Source: Parcubacteria group bacterium Athens0416_74
Lineage (GTDB): Bacteria; Patescibacteriota; Minisyncoccia; Phycocordibacterales; UBA2100
Assembly: GCA_007375785.1 (NCBI GenBank)
Contig: VMEY01000013.1
Coordinates: 1-11,332 of the forward strand
Length of the DNA stretch: 11,332 nucleotides
Reading direction: 5' to 3'
The notes beneath the pieces are model-generated. The model saw nothing but the letters and a program-made list of their open reading frames with translations, was not told where the DNA came from and did no database searches. Below, piece by piece: positions 6,536-11,332 of the stretch (position 1 is its first letter; every line of letters starts with the position of its first letter). Both the position numbers and the translations under genes were made by a program.

Positions 6536-8236
6536 ATGGAGCTTTTCGCAGAACTCAGTATCGTGATTGTCATCGCCGCGTGCGTTGCGGTTTTGATGCG
6601 TCTTCTCAGGCAGCCGCTCATCATCGGGCACATTCTCACGGGTCTGATTGTCGGACCGTTTGTCTTCAACATCGTGCATTCTGCGGAGACTTTCGCACTT
6701 CTCGGAGAGATTGGTATTGCAATCTTGCTCTTTACCGTTGGGCTTCATCTCAATCCGGACATCATTCGAAAATTCGGTCGAGTCGCAATCATAGCGGGCC
6801 TGAGTCAAGTCACGATTACTACAGCGGCGGGGTATTTCATATGCATACTGCTCGGCTTCAGTCCGCTACCCGCATTTTACGTGGCGATCGCACTCGCGTT
6901 TTCGAGCACGATTATCATAATGAAGCTCATCACAGATAAGGGAGATATCGATGTGCTCTATGCCAAGATTGCAATCGGTTTCCTGCTCGTGCAGGATCTT
7001 ATCGCGGTACTGCTCCTTCTTGGCCTGCCCATGTTCTCTTCGGGCAGTCTGAGTGTCTCAAGCGTTACACAATTTCTTATCTCCGGCGCTATGCTCGTCG
7101 GCTTTGTGTACCTGGCTTCGCGCTTTTTTATATCGAAAGCCAGCAATTTCATTTCAGAGTCCCAAGAATTTCTCTTCCTCTTCGCGATTACGTGGGGAAT
7201 TGGAATTGCAGCGCTCTTTAAATACTTTGGATTCTCTCTGGAGAGTGGTGCACTGGTGGCGGGTATTGCGCTTGCATCTCTACCTGCGCGTCATGAGATA
7301 AGTGCGCGTCTTGTACCTCTGCGCGATTTCTTTATCGTCATGTTCTTTATCTTCCTGGGGTCCCAAATGCAGTTGGGCGACGTGACCGCGCTCCTGCCTG
7401 CGGCGATTATCTTGTCTGCGCTCGTGCTTGTAGGAAACCCGCTCATTCTAATGTCGGTGCTGGGTATCATGGGGTATAAAAAGAAGACAAGTCTGCAGAC
7501 CGGCTTTACGGTCGCGCAGATTAGTGAGTTCTCCCTCATACTTGTTGCGCTGGGTGTGACACTCGGTCATGTCTCACAATCCATACTTTCGCTCGTCACG
7601 CTCGTCGGCATGATAACAATCTTCGGCTCATCGTATCTCGTGATGTATTCGGACAAAATCTACGCGATATGCGCTCCATATCTGGGAATCTTTGAGCGCG
7701 CAAATGCGAAAGAGCCGCATCTGAGGAAAGGGGGATATTCTGTAGTGCTTTTCGGCTGCAACAGAATCGGCTACGACTTCCTTGAATCCCTCAAAGAAAT
7801 GGGCGAGAAGTTTCTCGTGGTCGACCACGACCCCGAGACCATACAGAGGCTCTCAGCACAGGGTGTCGCGGCAGAATACGGCGATGCGGGGGATTTGGAT
7901 TTCTTGGAGACTATCGATTTCTCGAAAGTCGAGCTTGTGATATCGACCGTGCCACACAGCGAGACCAACCTCCTCATACATCGTGCGGTGAAAGCGGCCA
8001 ACGAGAACGCAGTTGTTATGGTCGTTGCTCATAAACTCGCGGATGCGCTCTCTCATTATGACGAGGGAATAGACTATGTGATCCTCCCCCATTTCTTAGG
8101 AGGAAAGTATGCAGCTGAGCTGGTGGTGAAGTTCCGTGCCGACAAAGTGCAATACGAGAGCCTCAGAAACAAGCATATAAAGCATTTGCAGCTGCGCGTG
8201 AGTGCGGGTCACGAGCATCCATACGGTGGCGCATAA
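6536..8236 (+). CDS. KefB/CPA2-family cation/proton antiporter with RCK (TrkA-N) domain
   Basis: A 566-residue inner-membrane transporter that exchanges K+ or Na+ for protons; which cation cannot be told from sequence. Residues 1 to about 385 hold some 12-13 hydrophobic segments of the Na+/H+ exchanger fold, with the family patterns LIIGHILTGLIVGP, ILLFTVGLHLNP, SSTIIIMKLI, and Gln153-Asp154 in FLLVQDLIAV (the transport-site aspartate). Residues about 402-540 form a cytoplasmic Rossmann-type RCK domain: VVLFGCNRIG, then VVDHDPE, GDAGDLDFL and VISTVPH. The nucleotide loop reads GCNRIG, with Asn409 replacing the middle glycine of GxGxxG. No TrkA-C domain follows; the protein ends in a short tail with HEHPYGG. 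Start at 6536 (MELFAELS) fits the first membrane segment; the longer start at 6497 lies within the promoter. The gene is 58 bases ahead of the protease gene, which has its own promoter. Confidence 0.88.
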   Translation: MELFAELSIVIVIAACVAVLMRLLRQPLIIGHILTGLIVGPFVFNIVHSAETFALLGEIGIAILLFTVGLHLNPDIIRKFGRVAIIAGLSQVTITTAAGYFICILLGFSPLPAFYVAIALAFSSTIIIMKLITDKGDIDVLYAKIAIGFLLVQDLIAVLLLLGLPMFSSGSLSVSSVTQFLISGAMLVGFVYLASRFFISKASNFISESQEFLFLFAITWGIGIAALFKYFGFSLESGALVAGIALASLPARHEISARLVPLRDFFIVMFFIFLGSQMQLGDVTALLPAAIILSALVLVGNPLILMSVLGIMGYKKKTSLQTGFTVAQISEFSLILVALGVTLGHVSQSILSLVTLVGMITIFGSSYLVMYSDKIYAICAPYLGIFERANAKEPHLRKGGYSVVLFGCNRIGYDFLESLKEMGEKFLVVDHDPETIQRLSAQGVAAEYGDAGDLDFLETIDFSKVELVISTVPHSETNLLIHRAVKAANENAVVMVVAHKLADALSHYDEGIDYVILPHFLGGKYAAELVVKFRADKVQYESLRNKHIKHLQLRVSAGHEHPYGGA

Positions 8237-8257
8237 TGCTGCCCTCATCTACCGGAC

Positions 8258-8286
8258 TTCTCATATAGAGGTCTCCATGAGATAAT
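8258..8286 (+). promoter_or_regulatory. Promoter of the S41 protease gene, predicted leaderless
   Basis: TTCTCA (8258-8263), 17 bases, then extended -10 TGA-GATAAT (8278-8286), ending 8 bases before the ATG at 8295. No Shine-Dalgarno is present. A 6-base inverted repeat, TCTCAT (8259-8264) and ATGAGA (8277-8282), overlaps both promoter boxes and could be an operator or chance. Confidence 0.5.
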
Positions 8287-8294
8287 TCATCGTC

Positions 8295-9527
8295 ATGAAT
8301 GAAAAACGCTCCATTTCCTATGCCACAGCTGCCCCGATAGCAGCGCTTATATTGGTACTCGGCTTTATCGGCGGCTCAAGCTTAGGCGGGAGTCCTGTAG
8401 CGAGCCTATCGACGGATGCGAACATGCCGGAGGGCGTGGACTTTTCACCGGTCTGGCGTGCGTGGAGCATTATCGACGAAAAATTCGTTCCCGCATCGGT
8501 GGCGACTTCGACCGTCATAGCATCGACCACGGCTGATAGGAATCAAGAGCGTGTCTGGGGAATGGTAGAGGGTCTTGCGAGCTCGCTCAACGATCCGTAC
8601 ACATTCTTTCTTCCGCCTGCGGAAAATGAGCAATTTGGCGAAGACATGAGCGGCAAGTTTGAGGGCGTCGGTATGGAAATCGCGGTCCGCGATCAGGTGC
8701 TTACTATCGTTACACCGCTTAAGGGTACGCCCGCGGAGCGCGCGGGTCTCAAGAGCGGAGATAAGATTCTGAAAATTGACGGGAAGGATACGCACGACCT
8801 CGATGTTTCGGGCGCCATCAAGCTTATTCGCGGCCCTAAGGGCACGGTAGTCACGCTCACGATTGCGCGTGAGGGAGATGCAAAGGTGCGCGAAGTAGAG
8901 GTGACGCGCGACGTGATAAACGTGCCCATTGTCACGACGAAAAATCGCGATGACGGTGTCTTTGTGATTCAGGTCTCGCAGTTTACCGCCAACTCTACGG
9001 ACCACTTCCGCAATGCGCTTCGTGAATTCGTGCAATCGGGTAAGACCAAGCTCGTACTCGATCTGCGAGGCAACCCTGGCGGCTACCTCGACGCTGCGGT
9101 AGATATGGCCAGCTGGTTTCTCCCATCGGGTAAGGTGGTGGTGACAGAAGACTACGCAGGGCACGCCGACAACATCGTGCATCGCTCGAGTGGCTACAAC
9201 GTGTTCAATGAGAATCTTAAGATGGTGATTCTCGTCGACCGCGGCTCGGCGTCGGCTTCAGAGATTCTCGCCGATGCGCTGCGTCACTATGGAATCGCAA
9301 AGATGGTGGGTACCAATACGTTTGGAAAAGGCTCTGTCCAGGAGCTCGTGACCATCACGCAAGACACTGCGCTCAAGATTACGGTAGCAAGGTGGCTGGG
9401 CCCGGATGGCGAACAAATACCGCTCACAGGTATCGTGCCCGATGTCGAGGTGAAAGTCTCGGAAGAGGACCTCAAGGAAAAAAGAGACCCGCAGCTAGAC
9501 AAAGCGATTGAGATGCTCAATATATAG
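8295..9527 (+). CDS. S41-family C-terminal processing peptidase (CtpA/Prc type)
   Basis: A 410-residue membrane-anchored serine protease that trims or degrades exported proteins from their C-termini. A single hydrophobic segment (about residues 10-31) after MNEKRS acts as an uncleaved signal anchor, putting the enzyme outside the membrane. A helical region with SLNDPYTFFLPP follows (the DPYT motif is typical of the family), then a PDZ domain from about residue 120 to 217 (GKFEGVGMEIA, GTPAERAGLKSGDKILKIDG), then the protease fold with LVLDLRGNPGGYLDAAV. The catalytic dyad is Ser320 in GSASASE and Lys345 in TFGKG; the 25-residue gap equals that of E. coli Prc Ser430/Lys455. Usual length for the CtpA subgroup. 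The stop is 3 bases before the bL9 start, so the two are probably one transcript. Confidence 0.93.
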   Translation: MNEKRSISYATAAPIAALILVLGFIGGSSLGGSPVASLSTDANMPEGVDFSPVWRAWSIIDEKFVPASVATSTVIASTTADRNQERVWGMVEGLASSLNDPYTFFLPPAENEQFGEDMSGKFEGVGMEIAVRDQVLTIVTPLKGTPAERAGLKSGDKILKIDGKDTHDLDVSGAIKLIRGPKGTVVTLTIAREGDAKVREVEVTRDVINVPIVTTKNRDDGVFVIQVSQFTANSTDHFRNALREFVQSGKTKLVLDLRGNPGGYLDAAVDMASWFLPSGKVVVTEDYAGHADNIVHRSSGYNVFNENLKMVILVDRGSASASEILADALRHYGIAKMVGTNTFGKGSVQELVTITQDTALKITVARWLGPDGEQIPLTGIVPDVEVKVSEEDLKEKRDPQLDKAIEMLNI

Positions 9528-9530
9528 AGT

Positions 9531-9977
9531 ATGAAAGTCGTGATGATAAAAGACGTGGGCGGAGTAGGGAAGCGAGGCACCCTCGTCGAAGTATCTGATG
9601 GCTACGCGCTCAACTACCTCATCCCGCACAGGATGGCCGAACAGGCGACGGCACAAAAGGAATCGGAGGTCGTGATGCGCATGAAGAAAGAGGATGAGAC
9701 ACGCGAGAAAGAGGCGAGCGCGACGGCAAGTGTCATCCACGGCCTCAAAGGTGCACACATAAAAATCTCTGCGAAAGCCACGGAGAAAGGCGGACTCTTC
9801 AAGGCCGTCAGCGCAATGGATATCGCTAAGGCGATTATGGCGCAGCGGGGTGAGCTCCTGCGCGTGGCGCTCATACAGCTTGATAAACCTATTAAGACTA
9901 CGGGCGACCATATAGTGACGGTAAGGTCCGGCGATGCGGAAGCGCAGTTCACTTTAAAAGTCGAGACAGGTAAATAA
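9531..9977 (+). CDS. rplI: 50S ribosomal protein bL9
   Basis: 148 residues, the family's usual length. The N-terminal domain has MKVVMIKDVGGVGKRGTLVEV followed by SDGYALNYLIPHRMA, the bL9 signature that binds 23S rRNA near the L1 stalk. A charged helix (about 42-72, rich in Lys and Glu) connects to the C-terminal domain (about 75-148: HIKISAKATEKGGLFKAV, LIQLDKPIKTTGDH). The start is 3 bases after the protease stop, with at most a weak GAG as ribosome-binding site, so translational coupling is likely. An AT-rich CAATATATAG just before it could also act as a -10 for a separate leaderless message. bL9 is reported to be missing from several CPR lineages, so its presence here is a useful lineage marker. 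A terminator follows directly. Confidence 0.96.
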   Translation: MKVVMIKDVGGVGKRGTLVEVSDGYALNYLIPHRMAEQATAQKESEVVMRMKKEDETREKEASATASVIHGLKGAHIKISAKATEKGGLFKAVSAMDIAKAIMAQRGELLRVALIQLDKPIKTTGDHIVTVRSGDAEAQFTLKVETGK

Positions 9978-9981
9978 AAAA

Positions 9982-10005
9982 GACCGGCTCGCGCCGGTCC
10001 TTTTT
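9982..10005. terminator. Bidirectional terminator between rplI and rpmA
   Basis: GACCGGC (9982-9988), loop TCGC, GCCGGTC (9993-9999). A T-tract (10001-10005) follows on the plus strand; six A's (9976-9981 region) give a U-tract on the minus strand. It lies 4 bases after the bL9 stop and 17 bases beyond the bL27 stop, so it serves both convergent genes. Confidence 0.85.
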
Positions 10006-10022
10006 ATGAACAGATACAGAAA

Positions 10023-10295
10023 TTAGACGACATCGACGACTCGGCGTGTGACAGAGCGTCCGTCAAAATTGGTCTTGCGCTTCGATCGGAAGGAGACCTT
10101 GCCGTCTTTGAGTGCAAAAAGAGTGTGGTCTTTGCCCATGCCGATGTTCTTGCCGGCCATAATGGCGGTACCGCGCTGACGGATGATTATCTCGCCGGTG
10201 CGAACTGCCTGTCCGTCAGAGCGTTTGACTCCGAGATACTTCGGATTGGAATCGCGTAGGTTTTTTGCTGAGCCGCCTGCTTTGGTATGTGCCAT
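10023..10295 (-). CDS. rpmA: 50S ribosomal protein bL27
   Basis: 90 residues. MAHTKAGGSAKNLRDSNPKYLGVKRSDGQ is the family N-terminus; after Met removal the tail reaches the peptidyl-transferase centre and contacts tRNA. GEIIIRQRGT and NIGMGKDHTLFALKDG complete the signature. There is no Firmicutes-type cleavable N-terminal extension. It is encoded apart from rplU (bL21), its usual partner, which is not in this window. It is convergent with bL9 and divergent from the Ada-like gene, with only 31 bases between the two start codons. The upstream bases carry no Shine-Dalgarno. Confidence 0.97.
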   Translation of the reverse strand: MAHTKAGGSAKNLRDSNPKYLGVKRSDGQAVRTGEIIIRQRGTAIMAGKNIGMGKDHTLFALKDGKVSFRSKRKTNFDGRSVTRRVVDVV

Positions 10296-10304
10296 GGTGG
10301 TTGT

Positions 10305-10333
10305 ATTTTCTTGGTATTATTGCCCCATGAGAA
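10305..10333 (-). promoter_or_regulatory. Candidate rpmA promoter
   Basis: On the minus strand: TTCTCA (plus 10328-10333), 17 bases, GAAAAT (plus 10305-10310), then 9 bases to the ATG at 10295. The -35 is the same hexamer as for the protease gene. AATAAT (plus 10316-10321) is an alternative -10. The element runs across the start codon of the divergent gene at 10327. Confidence 0.3.
10312..10320 (+). promoter_or_regulatory. Extended -10 of the Ada-like gene, predicted leaderless
   Basis: TGG-TATTAT at 10312-10320 ends 6 bases before the ATG at 10327. The predicted transcription start is the A of that ATG. No -35 box or Shine-Dalgarno is visible. Confidence 0.55.
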
Positions 10334-10713
10334 TTTCTGAGGGTAGGCAGAATATACAGGAATTCGTGGCCAAATGCAAGGCTATCCTGGACCTTGGGGT
10401 AGGGGAATGGGGTCTATTTCTGGCTTTAACGCTCGTTATATTGGCATCCTTTGGTTTGGGTCGTCTATCGGCCCTGGTCGACGCTAAGCCGCTTGTAGAG
10501 CTTCACACGGCCTCCCTGGAGGCAGGGCAGGAGGGCATGGCTACCGGCGGGCAGTACGTGGCTTCTCGGACGGGGTCAACCTACTATTTCCCCTGGTGCG
10601 CGGGTGCGCAGAAGATTGCCCCGGCGAGCGAGCGCTGGTTTGCGACCGAAGAGGCTGCCAAAGCGGCAGGGTATAGACCGGCTAAAAACTGCAAGGGTTT
10701 GGCCACCGATTAG
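10327..10713 (+). CDS. Membrane-anchored protein with Ada-like metal-binding fold
   Basis: 128 residues. A cytoplasmic N-terminus of about 27 residues, one membrane segment (about 28-48, WGLFLALTLVILASFGLG), a linker, then a compact domain at about 76-124: QYVASRTGSTYYFPWC, ERWFATEEAAKAAGYRPAKNC. This follows the pattern of the zinc-binding N-terminal domain of the Ada DNA-repair protein (YxxSxxGxxYHxxxC...FxSxxEAxxxGYRPCxxC) and of similar domains in secreted nucleases. Only Cys91 and Cys122 remain of Ada's four zinc cysteines, so zinc binding is doubtful and a disulfide is possible. Topology is probably N-in, C-out, so Ada-type repair is unlikely. Start chosen by the -10 box 6 bases upstream; the longer frame from 10183 would run through bL27 antisense. 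The exonuclease gene begins 22 bases later. Function not assigned. Confidence 0.7.
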   Translation: MRISEGRQNIQEFVAKCKAILDLGVGEWGLFLALTLVILASFGLGRLSALVDAKPLVELHTASLEAGQEGMATGGQYVASRTGSTYYFPWCAGAQKIAPASERWFATEEAAKAAGYRPAKNCKGLATD

Positions 10714-10727
10714 GGACGGGGTACAAT
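10699..10727 (+). promoter_or_regulatory. Exonuclease gene promoter, predicted leaderless
   Basis: TTGGCC (10699-10704), 17 bases, TACAAT (10722-10727), then 8 bases to the ATG at 10736. It begins inside the end of the preceding gene. No Shine-Dalgarno is present. Confidence 0.5.
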
Positions 10728-10735
10728 AGAGCCCA

Positions 10736-11329
10736 ATGATTGTACTTGATGTCGAAGCGACCGGTGTTGAAGCCAAGAAGCATTCCATCGTGAGCATAGG
10801 TGCGCTTGATTTGGCAAATCCGAGCAATCGCCTGTATATGGAGTGTCGCGCATGGGATGGTGCGCACATCATGGATGAAGCGCTTGCCGTCAACGGCTTC
10901 ACCAGGGAGCAGGTGCTCGACCCGAAGAAGCCAAGTGAAGCAGATCTCACGCACGAGTTTCTTCGCTGGTCCGAAGGAGTCGAGGAGCGTACGTTTGCAG
11001 GACAAAATGTGTCTTTTGACCGCGACTTTCTCAAAGAGGCTGCAGAGCGAGCGGGGCACACCAACTGGCCTTTCGCGCATCGCACACTCGACACGCACAC
11101 GATGGCTTTTATGCACATGATAGAACACGGACTGGTGCCGCCGGTAAAACACCGCCGCTCTGCACTCAATCTCGATGCGGTGCTCAACTACTGCGGCATC
11201 CCGGAGGAACCGAGCCCGCACAACGCACTCACGGGTGCGCTCTCACACGCAGAAGTTATTTCCCGATTGCTCTATGGCAGGAAGCTCTTGCCGGAGTTTG
11301 AACAATATGAAATTCCCTGGAAGAAGTAG
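10736..11329 (+). CDS. DnaQ-like (DEDDh-type) 3'-5' exonuclease, third acidic motif altered
   Basis: 197 residues of RNase H-like exonuclease fold, the size of free-standing DnaQ/RNase T-type enzymes, which remove nucleotides from 3' ends with two metal ions. Motif ExoI is DVEATG (Asp5, Glu7), ExoII is NVSFDRDF (Asp95), and the ExoIII histidine is His162 in PHNALTGA. The acidic residue normally five after that His (HxAxxD) is Gly167, with Thr166 beside it, so the last metal ligand appears to be lost or replaced by a nearby residue such as Glu173 in SHAEV. The fold call is firm; activity is uncertain. The gene has its own promoter, 22 bases after the Ada-like gene. The C-terminus (PEFEQYEIPWKK) is complete, and the stop is 3 bases from the window edge. 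Confidence 0.82.
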   Translation: MIVLDVEATGVEAKKHSIVSIGALDLANPSNRLYMECRAWDGAHIMDEALAVNGFTREQVLDPKKPSEADLTHEFLRWSEGVEERTFAGQNVSFDRDFLKEAAERAGHTNWPFAHRTLDTHTMAFMHMIEHGLVPPVKHRRSALNLDAVLNYCGIPEEPSPHNALTGALSHAEVISRLLYGRKLLPEFEQYEIPWKK

Positions 11330-11332
11330 CGA

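Noticed and set aside
6461..6808. N-terminal extension of CysRS to 609 residues
   Set aside because: It runs antisense through the antiporter start and through the cysS promoter, and its residues are low-complexity and unlike CysRS.
8445..9182. Minus-strand reading frame of 245 codons within the S41 protease gene
   Set aside because: Antisense to conserved PDZ and protease motifs; Arg/His-rich translation without any family pattern.
10576..11221. Minus-strand reading frames of 203 and 179 codons over the exonuclease gene
   Set aside because: Shadows of the exonuclease and Ada-like genes, without start signals or domains.
1..11332. CRISPR array, tRNA, rRNA, riboswitch or T-box before the synthetase genes
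   Set aside because: No regularly spaced repeats, cloverleaf, or leader long enough for a T-box or riboswitch was found; synthetase leaders are about zero length.

Overview
This window looks like a piece of a Candidate Phyla Radiation (Patescibacteria) genome, most likely Parcubacteria. That is inferred from gene content and style, not from a marker tree. The clues are compact gene packing, a DUF5671-type membrane protein, a membrane-anchored Ada-like mini-protein, a CysRS with HIGN and KLAKS in place of HIGH and KMSKS, a bL27 without a cleavable N-terminal extension, and start codons placed directly behind -10 boxes without Shine-Dalgarno sequences. By eye the base composition is moderately GC-rich and even across the window. 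I see no phage, insertion sequence, CRISPR array, tRNA or rRNA.

Layout. 1-398 (minus): 5' part of a lipoprotein gene running off the left edge. 534-1466 (plus): polytopic membrane protein with a pseudopilin-like extracytoplasmic tail, closed by a strong terminator. 1547-4921 (plus): a leucyl-tRNA synthetase of 1124 residues. 4979-6460 (minus): cysteinyl-tRNA synthetase, convergent with leuS, with a hairpin between them. 6536-8236 (plus): KefB-like CPA2 cation/proton antiporter with an RCK domain, divergent from cysS. 8295-9527 (plus): S41 C-terminal processing protease, followed after 3 bases by bL9 (9531-9977). A bidirectional terminator separates bL9 from bL27 (minus, 10023-10295). 10327-10713 (plus): membrane-anchored Ada-like protein. 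10736-11329 (plus): DnaQ-like exonuclease.

The standout is leuS. Its CP1 editing domain carries two complete extra enzyme domains in frame. The first is an RBBP9/YdeN-type serine hydrolase with Ser307, Asp373 and His401, placed just before the TTRPDT editing motif. The second is a Nudix hydrolase with an exact Nudix box, placed after the HDxRD editing motif. Both keep their catalytic residues, the LeuRS core and editing motifs are intact around them, and removing both (about 330 residues) leaves a protein of about 790 residues, close to an ordinary bacterial LeuRS. This looks like a three-activity synthetase.

A second theme is regulatory. At least five and perhaps seven genes have a -10-like hexamer ending 6-9 bases before the ATG and no ribosome-binding site, which predicts leaderless mRNAs. 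Only the two leftmost genes have a clear Shine-Dalgarno sequence. The divergent cysS/kefB promoters appear to share one -35 sequence. Most of the window is housekeeping: translation (leuS, cysS, rplI, rpmA), ion homeostasis, envelope proteolysis and nucleic-acid processing.
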